Source of the DNA: Siderastrea siderea
Taxonomy: Eukaryota; Cnidaria; Anthozoa; Scleractinia; Rhizangiidae
Assembly (NCBI GenBank): GCA_964030785.1
Contig: OZ034972.1
Span: 50,198,538 to 50,262,537, forward strand
Direction of reading: 5' to 3'
Length of the DNA: 64,000 bases
In this document: positions 45,811 through 55,423 of the stretch, piece after piece
Layout: every line of letters starts with the position of its first letter
Numbering within the stretch: position 1 is the stretch's first letter
Program-made: the position numbers and the translations under genes
Notes under the pieces: model-generated
Databases searched by the model: none
What the model saw: only the letters and a program-made list of their open reading frames with translations
Told to the model about the DNA's origin: nothing

Positions 45811-47769
45811 ATGGGTTTTGGAGGTGTCGTTCTTTTGTTCTTAGCCTTTCTTTGCACATTTCAGAAGGGTGATTCAAAATCTTTCACTATCGACTACGAG
45901 AACGATCGTTTCTTAAAAGATGGTGAGCCATTTCGTTACATTTCTGGCAGCTTTCATTACTTCAGAGTTCCTCGTTTCTACTGGAAAGATAGGCTCATGA
46001 AAATGAAAGCAGGTGGTTTGAATACTGTCCAAACATACATCGCTTGGAATATCCACGAACCAGTTCCGGGAATATACAACTTTGGAGGCGACGCAGATCT
46101 TGCAAGTTTTATCGAACTCGCTAACAGCGTTGGTCTTCTGGTTATAGTTAGAGCTGGACCTTTCATTTGCGCCGAATGGGATTTTGGCGGATTTCCAGCA
46201 TGGCTCTTGAAAGATCCGTCCATCGTCTTGAGGTCATCCAAGGACAAACGTTACCTCGATGCTGTAGACTCGTGGATGTCTGTCGTGCTTCCCAAACTGA
46301 AACCTCTGTTGTATGCAAACGGGGGACCCATCATATCTGTGCAAGTTGAAAATGAATATGGTAGTTCTCTGGTTTGTGATCATGACTACATGAAGCATCT
46401 GGAGCAATTATTTCGTAAACATCTAGGCGATGACGTAATTCTTTTCACAGTTGATAGTGATTGGCAGTTCCTGTTTGCCTGTGGCACCATACCCTCTCTC
46501 TATGCAACTGTCGACTTTGGCCCGGAAGTAGATCCCGAAAGCGCTTTTGCAGTGATGCGCAGATTCACTCCTAAGGGGCCGCTGGTTAACTCTGAGTTTT
46601 ATACAGGGTGGATAGACCACTGGGGCGAGAAGCATCAGGTGAAACCAGCTGCAGAAGTTGCAAAATCACTCGACAAGATCTTGTCCATGAATGCGTCAGT
46701 TAACTTTTACATGTACGAGGGAGGCACTAACTTTGGGTTCATGAGCGGTGCCAATTTGAATTTGATCTTGTACAAACCCATGCCTACAAGTTATGATTAC
46801 GACGCGCCATTAACAGAAGCGGGTGATACGGGCACTAAATTTCATGTTTTGCGCGAGACAATTGCCAAGCATGAGAAAATACCTAAGTTTCCAATCCCTG
46901 CTAACACCACAAAGTTTGCGTATGGTAAAGTTCAGATGAAAAAATCGTCAACTTTCCTTGATGCTGTTCCAAAGCTCTCTGCTCCTCGTGGCCCTGTAAA
47001 TGCTTCATTTCCTTTAACCATGGAACAGATCGGACAAAACTATGGGTTCGTTCTTTATCGAACGAAAATCCCAAAGAAGTTTGTGCAAACCAATGTCATT
47101 TTGGACATTGCCAGCTTAGTCCGTGATAGGGCAATTGTCTTTGTGGGAAAAGTCCGCCAGGCAACAATGCTCCGTCGGGCAGCACAATCAAGCGTTGGTC
47201 TCCGTATTGGAACATTCTTGCAGTTGGATATTCTGGTTGAAAACTTGGGAAGAGTTAACGCAGGTCCCAGTATAGTGGATCCTAAAGGAATTGTTGGAAA
47301 TGTTACAATCAATGGGACCCTGTTGATGAATTGGCAGATCTACCCAATAGATTTACACAATGTTTTGTCAGAACCACTTAAACTCGGATTTTCTCGTGGT
47401 ACTCCTCTTTCCCAAGATAGAAACGACGACGGTTACACTGGCCCAGCTATTAACTTTGCTCCTTCTTTTTTCTATGGTGAAATTCCACCAGGAAATGCAT
47501 CGTTCGACACCTTTCTTCAACTCCATGGCTGGCGTAAAGGACAGGCGTTTGTTAATGGTTTCAACATTGGTCGGTACTGGCCTGTGGTTGGCCCTCAACA
47601 GACGTTATTTGTGCCTGCAAGTGTGTTGTCGCTGAACAGGAATCCCACCAGTGTAGTATTACTGGAGCTAGATGGCTCCCTGTGCGAGAATCCAGAAACA
47701 TGTTTTGTAGAGTTTGTTGATACTCCTTCCATTAATGGCCCTGTACACCCGATAGACGGCGAACATTAG
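45811..47769 (+). CDS. GLB1: beta-galactosidase (GH35, lysosomal GLB1 type), copy 1
   Basis: Removes terminal beta-linked galactose from glycolipids and glycans, normally in the lysosome. 652 residues from the ATG at 45811, in one uninterrupted exon (animal GLB1 genes usually have many introns). Residues 1-22 form a signal peptide. The TIM-barrel motifs follow: [55 protein letters not shown]. The acid/base Glu is E182 in VQVENEYG and the nucleophile is E262 in LVNSEFYTGWIDHWG. Next come [28 protein letters not shown], and the C-terminal jelly-roll domains with GFNIGRYWPVVGPQQTLFVP. Several N-glycosylation sites (NAS, NTT, NGT) are visible. Length matches the family. It is the most diverged of the four copies in this window and lies about 9 kb from them, facing copy 2. 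Confidence 0.95.
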   Translation: MGFGGVVLLFLAFLCTFQKGDSKSFTIDYENDRFLKDGEPFRYISGSFHYFRVPRFYWKDRLMKMKAGGLNTVQTYIAWNIHEPVPGIYNFGGDADLASFIELANSVGLLVIVRAGPFICAEWDFGGFPAWLLKDPSIVLRSSKDKRYLDAVDSWMSVVLPKLKPLLYANGGPIISVQVENEYGSSLVCDHDYMKHLEQLFRKHLGDDVILFTVDSDWQFLFACGTIPSLYATVDFGPEVDPESAFAVMRRFTPKGPLVNSEFYTGWIDHWGEKHQVKPAAEVAKSLDKILSMNASVNFYMYEGGTNFGFMSGANLNLILYKPMPTSYDYDAPLTEAGDTGTKFHVLRETIAKHEKIPKFPIPANTTKFAYGKVQMKKSSTFLDAVPKLSAPRGPVNASFPLTMEQIGQNYGFVLYRTKIPKKFVQTNVILDIASLVRDRAIVFVGKVRQATMLRRAAQSSVGLRIGTFLQLDILVENLGRVNAGPSIVDPKGIVGNVTINGTLLMNWQIYPIDLHNVLSEPLKLGFSRGTPLSQDRNDDGYTGPAINFAPSFFYGEIPPGNASFDTFLQLHGWRKGQAFVNGFNIGRYWPVVGPQQTLFVPASVLSLNRNPTSVVLLELDGSLCENPETCFVEFVDTPSINGPVHPIDGEH

Positions 47770-48006
47770 AGCGAGAAGCTGTATTCAAAACACGTTCCCT
47801 GGTGATTCGCTTTAGCACCCTCCTTCTTTACGAAGCGGTTTAGCTCTGTCTTACAAACGACCTTGTTAGGATGTGTTTTAATGAAGAGTTAATTATAAGA
47901 ACCTGTTTTAAAATAGTTAAAATTAGTGACAGCACGCTTGTTCATCAGTGAAGTCCACTGCCAAACAACCTGTAAAAGGCAGATAAAAAACCTCTCGCCC
48001 CGACAT

Positions 48007-48155
48007 TTAGACTGCGAGCAGTCTCTTTCTTTCTTCTCCTAAGTTTAGCGAGAAGCTGGCGAGAAGATTGAAGCGCGCGAGCGGCAAGCGGCGAAGCCGC
48101 GAGCTGCGAGTAGCGCGGGCGGGGGGAAAGAGGAAGAAGAAAGAGACTGCTGAGT
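48007..48155. mobile_element. small foldback MITE (AGACTGCGAGCAGTCTC family)
   Basis: Begins TAGACTGCGAGCAGTCTCTT and ends AAGAGACTGCTGAGTA, with a GC-rich, partly palindromic middle. It is the same family as the longer foldback at 54081-54254; a solo end lies near 51165-51183. Confidence 0.65.
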
Positions 48156-48737
48156 AATCGTTGATCTTTAAATTTGGATGACTTTGATTGATAGATCTGC
48201 CCAGCTTGAAAACCGATACCCATTTCGTGGGAAAAGTCATTGTTGTGTAATCGATCATTGTAAACAAACTCGAGAAATGTTGCGGATAGACTTCAAACGG
48301 AGCAGCGATTTCTTGTTTTCGTTATACTGTAAACTCTTGAAATAATAAAATCGAAATGAAACGGAACAAATTTCGAGAGGCCGAAAAAGATTGTTCTGCA
48401 AGGAGAGGAAGAAAACGTGAAGGGGAAGATGCATTACAATTTTGCAGAATTTGCTACCGGCCGTTTCCCATCACCTATGGCAATTTTCAGTCGTCAAAAG
48501 TGGGAAATATTTCCACAGAAAATATATTCCAAGTTCCTTAAAAGAAAGGCTTGAATAAGTCCCTAGTATCGTAGCTTGAGGAAGACCTTGGGTTCCATTT
48601 ATCATCCAGAGAACAATTCTCGAACAAGTGTTCGTTCGCCGTGTGGAACGAAGGTTAGAGCTACAGCGTGTTGAGAAACTTGAATCAGCCAGCTCCAAGC
48701 ACAGCCCGGAACGAGAAAAATGAAAGGTCTAAAGTGG

Positions 48738-48925
48738 AAAACGCGGAGTGCGGAGTGCGGAGTGTGGAAAATGCTGAGTGTGGAAAATGAGGAGTGTAGA
48801 AAATGAGGAGTGTGGAAAATGCGGAGTGTGGAAAATGCGGAGTGTAGAAAATGCGGAGTGTAGAAAATGCGGAGTGGAGAAAATGCGGAGTGTGGAAAAT
48901 GCGGAGTGTAGAAAATGCGGAGTCT
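48738..48925 (+). repeat. minisatellite, 16-bp unit GGAGTGTGGAAAATGC
   Basis: About eleven copies of GGAGTGTRGAAAATG(C/A), with three short GGAGTGC units at the outer edge. Its mirror image is at 50735-50900. Confidence 0.93.
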
Positions 48926-49189
48926 TAAAGAAAAAAAATAAGGTCATATCGCCACACGTAGGTATAACCCAATATAACTCCTTCCCGTCCCATGCCCCCT
49001 GTGTGGACCCTGGAAAAGCACAGTACTCTTAACGAAATGAAAAATTAATTTTTTTGTTTGTTTGTTTTCAAAACCGCGAAATTTAGTGCTCGTAAAACAC
49101 GTCTTTCGAATTCTAGAGAAATAAATGAAGTTGTGTAGTTTTTATTTCCGGTTAAGCCATAGTAGTTGTTTCCGGTTTAGGAAAAAAGT

Positions 49190-49476
49190 GTGAAGAAGTG
49201 CTACGGATGCGGTGACAATTTTGCAGAAAAATTTCGTCAGCCACCACACAACATCGTGGGCAAACACGTCGACCGTCGGCAGGTAACACAGGGGCGTTGG
49301 TGTACAGCACAGACTTTACCAATACCTATTACCATCCCAGTCCTGCGGATATCATGCGAAAAAACCCTGTTTTTGACGGACGTGTACATATCGACTTCAG
49401 CACCTACCACTCACTTGATGAAAGCCAGAAGGAAATGCTAAAAGAACATGGACTGATTGTTAATATCGTTAATTAA
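49190..49476 (+). pseudogene. frameshifted fragment of a transposon-type CxxC protein
   Basis: One frame gives KKCYGCGDNFAEKFRQPPHN followed by IVGKHVDRR. It then loses sense, and the shifted frame takes over with TGALVYSTDFTNTYYHPSPA and continues through an NPVFDGRVHIDF-type stretch to TAA at 49474-49476. The change of frame lies near 49283-49292. The CYGC...PP.N.V..H..RR...TG.LVYS...NTYYH pattern is, in my memory, a recurrent C-terminal block of mobile-element ORFs in invertebrates, but I cannot name its superfamily. No ATG; N-terminal part absent. Dead copy. Confidence 0.6.
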
Positions 49477-49636
49477 CAGTAATGCTACACGCGTGGATTT
49501 GTTTTATTTACCTCAGTATTCGTTACTGTTTTTCATAGCTGCAAAAAAAAACAAACAAATAATGTACGATTTAGCAATGAAACTCAATGATGCATCGCTT
49601 TTTCAAAGAACATGGACTGATTGTTAATATCGTTAA

Positions 49637-50282
49637 GGTGATTCCATTCAATTGCATTGCGCATCCTTTCTGCGCATCATTTTTTGCGTGATTAGCGCGC
49701 GCACCAGCGCGCGCGCGTTCGGAACTTCATAGGTTTTCTATGGAAGCTGAGCTGTTCAGAGAAATAAATGGGCGTTTTCTCCTAAACGAACTCGGTGACC
49801 CCACTTTTTTATTCCATTTATTTAAGAAAAATACGACTTTACATGATATATTCAAATTTGAAGAACTTTTCGTTATTCAATTTTGAAATATTCCGGTTGA
49901 TTCACTATTACAGCCAGATTTTAGGCGTTTCACTGGAACCGTGCGGACGCTCGATTTGCGTATTATTTCCAATTAGTTTCATTGTTACGGCAATTTTAAG
50001 GGGTTTTACTGTAACATTGTACTTCTATCATAAGAATAATGCTTATATTTTATTGCTAGTTATAACTTTGTTGAAGTAATGGGTGTCTCTATTACAAGGA
50101 TAGGTTTTTTAATATTGCTGTCTAAAGATAGCAAAGTACCTAAATACTACAGCCCCGCAGCGTGAAATCAAACACGATGACCCCCTCTTTTTATTTTATT
50201 TTTTTAATGTACTAGGTGTAATTAGTAACTGTGCAAAGTTTCAACAAATTCTCATTACAACTTCTTTTTCGATGGAATCACC
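49637..50282. mobile_element. nested non-autonomous TTAA element
   Basis: 646 bp flanked by TTAA (49633-49636 and 50283-50286), with short inverted ends GGTGATTCCAT / ATGGAATCACC. Non-coding, with a CG-alternating patch (GCGCGCGCACCAGCGCGCGCGC) near 49697-49719. It interrupts a directly repeated host segment (AAGAACATGGACTGATTG at 49443 and 49606). Its ends differ from the Kolobok at 17817, so another TTAA-type transposase would have moved it. Confidence 0.8.
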
Positions 50283-50734
50283 TTAATTCACAATAATGCT
50301 ACGCGCGTTAAAATGCAATGATGCATGAAGGAGTTTTATAGAGTGTTATACCTTGTTACTTGTGTCTGTGTGAAGATATCACCTTTAATTAAACATTTAC
50401 AACGATCTTACCAAGAATATAGCGGAATTAAAGATTATTTTTTAATTTCCTTTTCCATACAAGCTTTTTATATTCATTAATTTTCATTAATTTTCACGAG
50501 TACTTTATTTCTATAGAATTCGAAAGACGTGTTTACGAGTACTTAATTTCGCGATTTTGAAAATAAGCATAAAAATAAATTTTGTTAAGAGTAGTTCGCC
50601 CTTTCCAGGGTCTGTACAGGGGGCAGGGGAGCTATATAGGGTGTGACACCTTATATAATTGAGTACGTGTGGCGATATTACCTTATTTTTTCTTTTGACC
50701 TTTCTATAACCTTTTTATATATTTTTCTTTAACA

Positions 50735-50900
50735 CTCCACATTTTCCACACTCCTCATTTTCCACACTCCGCATTTTCTACACTCCGCATTTTCTACACT
50801 CCGCATTTTCCACACTCCGCATTTTCCACACTCCGTATTTTCTACACTCCGCATTTTCCACACTCCGCACTCCGCACTCCGCACTCCGCGTTTTCCACTT
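50735..50900 (-). repeat. minisatellite, inverse of 48738-48925
   Basis: Units GCATTTTCTACACTCC and variants, with three short GCACTCC units at the outer edge, mirroring the left end. Confidence 0.93.
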
Positions 50901-51211
50901 AACCTAAAAAATGTCTGTCATCTCATCAGACGCGTGAAGAGATCAATATCTTTTATCTTTTAGTCAGATGGGATTGACATAAATTTGTTGACACATTGAC
51001 AGGTATCCGACCAATCAGCAATTTCCGTTTCTCAGAAACGGTAATTCATGGAACAATTAAAACTCCGCAGTCGTCCTATTTCCTCCCTCTCTCCCAATCT
51101 CTCCTCGTTTTTTACCGTTGTTTTGCACAAGTTATTTATTTCCACTCGCGCGTAGGATCTGAGGAAGACTGCTCGCAGTCTACCCGACAATCTTTCCCTG
51201 GTTCTTCGAGG

Positions 51212-51263
51212 ATGAAGGTGTTTGTGCTTGGTGTAAAACTGTGTTTTATCAGCGTTGTCAAAA
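51212..51263 (+). CDS. possible first coding exon, gene with MITE-derived intron
   Basis: ATG at 51212 encodes a hydrophobic start (MKVFVLGVKLCFISVVK) and reaches AAAA|GTAGCC, a GT formed where a MITE begins. Phase 1 matches the exon at 51811. The N-terminus resembles a signal peptide. Without the splice the frame continues into MITE sequence. Very short; transcript evidence would be decisive. Confidence 0.28.
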
Positions 51264-51264
51264 G

Positions 51265-51808
51265 TAGCCGGTGTCACAGCGGATTCGGAACCCCCGGTTC
51301 ATATCGGCTAGCGGATTTGGACCCCCGGGTCCAAATCCGCTAGCGGATGTGGACCCCCTCTCGCGGATTTGGACCCTCTTCCATAAGGCAATAATTTCCT
51401 TTTGAAATGGCAAGTTTCGAGAAGAAGGTCTTCAGTCTCCCGGAACATTTCTAGAACGAGGAATATACATCTTATTTTTGATTTCTAGCGCGGCAGCTTT
51501 TCAATAAATTAGCTTTTACGCTTCTACGTATAGCACAGTAATCTTTTACTTACAATTACCGTGTTCTAAAACCCAATAGAAATAGTTTACTGGCAAGGCT
51601 GAAGAGCGAAAGAGTCATTTCGGTGGTTTATGTACAAATAGCCAGATTTTCTGTCAAAGTTATTTGGCAGCGTAAGTTTTTACAGGGAGGTCCAAATCCG
51701 CGATCCGGTAGCGAAAGTGGACCCACGGGGGTCCATATTCGCTAGCAGGTTTGGACCGGGGGGGGGGGTAATTCTGAGGGGGTCAAAATCCACTAGGACA
51801 CCGGCTAT
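51265..51808. mobile_element. MITE with TAGCCGGTGTC ends (possible intron)
   Basis: Inverted ends TAGCCGGTGTCACAGCGGAT and (inverted) TAGCCGGTGTCCTAGTGGAT. Inside are mirror copies of GGTCCAAATCCGC / GCGGATTTGGACC and GCTAGCGGAT words. About 544 bp. Its left boundary creates AAAAG^TA and its right boundary TATAG, so the insert starts GT and ends AG when one flanking base is counted. Confidence 0.8.
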
Positions 51809-51810
51809 AG

Positions 51811-51965
51811 GCGAAAATCACCAGGCTGCTGCTCTGCTGGACTCTTGTAATGAATCTTTAGATTTTTTGCAAAATCAGCCGCCTACTCCAAAAAATGTAG
51901 CCACTTCTAGTACAGTATATGTGCCTATCCCTCGGTCACACCTATTGTCGGACTTTACGCATTAA
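51811..51965 (+). CDS. possible terminal exon of an unidentified gene
   Basis: After CCGGCTATAG the frame ENHQAAALLDSCNESLDFLQ then NQPPTPKNVATSSTVYVPIP and RSHLLSDFTH ends at TAA. It has normal protein composition, unlike neighbouring MITE DNA. With the exon at 51212 it would make a 68-residue product. It could equally be a remnant of an older, larger gene. Unknown family. Confidence 0.38.
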
Positions 51966-52143
51966 TGTTTCGTTATTCCTTGTACGTTCCGATGAGTTAG
52001 TGATTAGTCTACTTTCGTTAACTCCTTTTGTGACCGGTTTTGTTGGGTTTAGGTGGGAAGATTTGAAGATCTTGTGAAGGTAAGTAAAATGTGTTTATGT
52101 CTAAGCCCTCATTTCGCTGCGCATTGAATTTGCATCGTTTTAG

Positions 52144-52276
52144 TTTGCACTCTGTTCTCGCAAAATACTCAACAGAAATTACTACCTTTTGGAGAAAGTC
52201 AGCCAAAAAGAACAAGGTTTGCTTCCACGTAAGAATTACGAGTTAACTGTTTCACATTTTCGAGCAAGAACACGAG
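52144..52276 (+). CDS. possible exon of an unidentified gene
   Basis: After TTGCATCGTTTTAG, 44 codons and one base (FALCSRKILNRNYYLLEKVS, QKEQGLLPRKNYELTVSHFR, ARTR) lead to CACGAG|GTAAAC. Basic, protein-like, both splice sites good. A 27-nt mini-exon (GTGGGAAGATTTGAAGATC...) with acceptor and donor lies upstream at about 52053-52079. Relation to the exons at 51811 and 53100 is unknown. Confidence 0.36.
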
Positions 52277-53109
52277 GTAAACTTGTTGTTTTTTTTTTGT
52301 GAGATATGCCTATTGTCGGACACCGCGAAGAAAAAATTGCGAGGAATATTTATCCTTTTAAGTGAATACAACCGCTAAACAATATGTACTCGTGAGTTCA
52401 AAATTGGCTATATTCTCACATCCTTGTTGCTGTAAACTTTTATCAAGTTTTATGGTTTGAAACTCTGCCAGAAATGCGTAAACCACGGCGAAGGAAGCTC
52501 GTGCGGAGCGTGGGTCACAGGTCAAGCCAAGCAAACTAAAAGTTGTACAGTAAGTTTCATTGAGGCCGACCGGGGGGGAGGGACTAGAGGGGCATTTTTC
52601 CTCAAGAGCCATATGTTTTATTGGACGTTGATACAGCTAAAGCTCGTTATACCCATGAAACAAAATGCTGGGATAATAATATGGGATTAGATAACACATG
52701 CGACACTTGCTTAAAAAAAACTTACTCACCTAATCCTTTATAACCGAAAAATGTTCGAGGAAGGTCTCTCTAAAACTGAGTTTAAAATGCTTTTTAAGTC
52801 AAGAAAAGGTAATATATTACCTCCAATATTACTTCGTTTTTCTTTAACGAGACGTATATTGAACGATGAAGAGAAATTTTTCCAGAAAAGTTAAGTAATC
52901 AACAACGAATGATCGTCTGAGAATGGGGACTACTTGTCCGAGACTAGGCCGCTCAACTTTAACAATATTTTTCAAAATTACGAAAAAACCTCGGGCGTTC
53001 GATCAGCCAATCTTTAGGACGTGTTTACGTAAGGAATGAACTATACACTAGGAAAGTATCAGCTTGCTCCTGCCTTTCTGAGGTAAGTTATTGTGATTAG
53101 TGCATAAAG

Positions 53110-53366
53110 CATCCGAGAATAGGCACATATACTGTACTTCAAATCCTTGTGACAAGCCTGGTTATATTTCCTTTCGTGGAACTCGCCTTTCCAGCGGGAA
53201 TGGTTCACCAGTTGCAACGAAAAAAGAGCTTGACTGGATTAGTCAAAAACGCCCGACGCAGACGTTGCCATCTGTTCTGGTGCTTATGCTTGGCCCTTCT
53301 ACCTCTACTTTTAGAGAAGTGGCTGTGAAATCTAGAAAAAGCAAAAAACAGAAAAGGGTGGTTTGA
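53110..53366 (+). CDS. possible C-terminal coding remnant
   Basis: An open frame to TGA encodes CDKPGYISFRGTRLSSGNGS, later TKKELDWISQKRPTQTLPSV, LVLMLGPSTSTFREVAVKSR and a basic KSKKQKRVV tail. Basic tails and Ser-rich middle look coding, but I see no clear acceptor and no domain. It may be part of a decayed transposon gene together with 51811 and 52144. Confidence 0.33.
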
Positions 53367-54080
53367 CCCAAAATGTTATCGGCAAATCTAGGTTACATGG
53401 GTTTTCAAAAGCAGTGGCCCGCGTGATGCTAAACCCAAAGAAACTGACCACGAGAAGTTAAGGTAATTCAACATCTTTTCCTGGTTACCTTGTGAATGGA
53501 ACGGTACATTTATAACTCGGAAAACTACGAACAGTCCTTCCTTCTGCTTAGGGATATGAGAGTTGGGCCAGAAAAACGTGCAAACGGCTACTAAAAAAAA
53601 ACGCACGCTTAAGCCGGCTGTCACGTGGAAACCTGACGCGCGTGTGGTTGTCTACTTTGAACAAAGCGTTCAATCAAATAACGCTGACATCAAATTGCTT
53701 TTCAGATATTAATTTTTACTAAGATGGTACCCCTTTCATATGCCTAGGGCAAAACTGCACCCCTTTCTTATACCTCAAGGATAAGCCTAAACAATAGAAT
53801 TTCCTGTAATCGCCACGTTTTTCCCGGGTTTTCAGTCGTTCTAATTCAACAACAACAACAACAACACACTTTATTTGCATTCCCAATTACAAATGTTGTT
53901 CCCAATTACAAATGCATTCCCAATTACAAAAGTTGCGTAGTCATTTCTGCCAAAATGTGGGACCCTTTGATATACTTCGCTTGAGCCACCATTTCTTTCC
54001 ACTTTGCAGCTGAATTTTTGACCCTTTCGTATACTAAAATGGCAATTTTCCTACCCTTTTGTATACTGCGAGCTTAAAAA
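53367..54080. other. non-coding stretch
   Basis: No gene seen. Contains (CAA)n at about 53850-53866 and three copies of CATTCCCAATTACAAA-type words at 53878-53932. Confidence 0.5.
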
Positions 54081-54254
54081 TAGACTGCGAGTAGTCTCTA
54101 ATTTTGGCGATGGCGATTACGGGGCGGGCGAAATACACACACGCGCGCGCGCGAAATTTCGAGAAGACGCGACGCGAGGGGATTTCGCACACGCGCGTGT
54201 GTATTTCGGCCGCCCCACAAGCGATCGCCAAAATTAGAGACTGCTCGCAGTCTA
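54081..54254. mobile_element. foldback MITE, ~85-bp arms, GC-rich
   Basis: Left arm TAGACTGCGAGTAGTCTCTA and right arm (inverted) TAGACTGCGAGCAGTCTCTA continue as inverse matches almost to the centre, through ATTTTGGCGAT, GAAATACACAC and CGCGCG words. The flanks GCTTAAAAA (left) and GCTTGAAAAA (right) look like a slightly altered 9-10 bp target duplication. Confidence 0.82.
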
Positions 54255-54805
54255 GCTTGAAAAAGGCAAACCCGTATAGCCCACTATAGGGAGTAACCCC
54301 CGGGCTACAAAGAGACGATCGCCGTCATCGAAGCCAGTATAAAACAATTATAAAAATTACATTTTAGAATGCCCGCTATTTCACACTTACTGGGGGGATC
54401 CAAGAGTTTTTGATAGGAGGGTACATACAGCATCTTTCAAATTTAAAGAATGATAGCTTAGATTAAGCAAGTTTGCAGCAATTGATAAAATTTCTTGATG
54501 AACTTGGTCTACTAGTCTAAGCTCTTCTCTGTCTTTTTATTATTTTTAGTTTGAAGGCATTTGAATGGTTCAAAATAAAAAAGACAATTGCATGCGAGTG
54601 TGAGGAGGAGGGGAGGGAGGACATCTGAATCCTCTCCATAGATCTGCTACTGCACTGCATTTCTAAATACCGGCTGTATTAAGTGGCAAAAATGTACAAA
54701 ATACTAACAGAACAATGGCTGGCATTCTCTTACTCGCTCACCAAAGTGCATACTCTCACCCAGCAAGTCTCTAGCAACAGACAACTGAAGAAGAAATAGC
54801 CTGGG

Positions 54806-55098
54806 GGGGGGGGAACTCTGAAAATTTTTGGGTGGGGGTGTGCCAGTGGTACTCTGACACCCTTACTCTTTACCAGAACATACTAAGCTGTATTTTGCAA
54901 AGCTATCCTACACTAGAGATAAAAAATCCCTCCCTATCTCAGACTTGCCATGTCAATTCCTAGTTTTCTGCAAAATTAAAACCTATTCTAGACCAAAACT
55001 CTATTATCCCTAAACTAAACTGGCTGAAAACCATACCCTATACAGCATCACATACCCTATGGCAGCTTAAATGTGGAAGTACTCCCCTCCCCTGGGTG
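54806..55098. repeat. dispersed repeat with G-rich/C-rich inverted ends
   Basis: Begins with a G run and GAACTCTGAAAATTTTTGGG, and ends GTACTCCCCTCCCCTGGG. It shares its start and internal CATACCCTAT words with the copy at 33849. Confidence 0.6.
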
Positions 55099-55423
55099 AA
55101 ATGGCCTGTCATAATAATCCTATAATCCTATATTTATAATGAATTGTAATGGCAGGTCCGCATCAGCCCCCGCTGCCTTTTTTAACCTGCGTACCAAATA
55201 AAGCATGGCTATGTCTATGTCTATTGCTGCCCCCCTCCCTACCCTGGTGAGGATGGGATGGTGCTGTTTTGTGTTAAACCTTAATTGTTTTTTTCTTACC
55301 ATAGCTGACCATCATGAAAAGCTCGAGATGGGATCAAGGACAAATTTACAAATTTATTCAAGCATGTTTGCATAACTACTTGTTGGTCATTAATTAATTA
55401 ACAAAGTTACTTGAAAAAGAAAT

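Larger units (their letters stand above)
48732..50900. mobile_element. 2.2-kb degenerate element whose inverted ends are minisatellites
   Basis: The left end starts AAGTGGAAAACGCGGAGTGC and the right end, inverted, starts AAGTGGAAAACGCGGAGTGC as well. Each end is about 200 bp of GGAGTGTRGAAAATGC repeats, followed inward by about 230 bp that also matches in inverse (CGCCACACGTA, CCCTTTCCAGGGTCTG-type words, TTTCGAATTCTAGAGAAATA against TTTCTATAGAATTCGAAAG). Inside lie a frameshifted CxxC-type frame (49190-49476) and a nested TTAA element (49637-50282). This is a transposon relic of unknown superfamily; target duplication is unclear. Confidence 0.82.
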
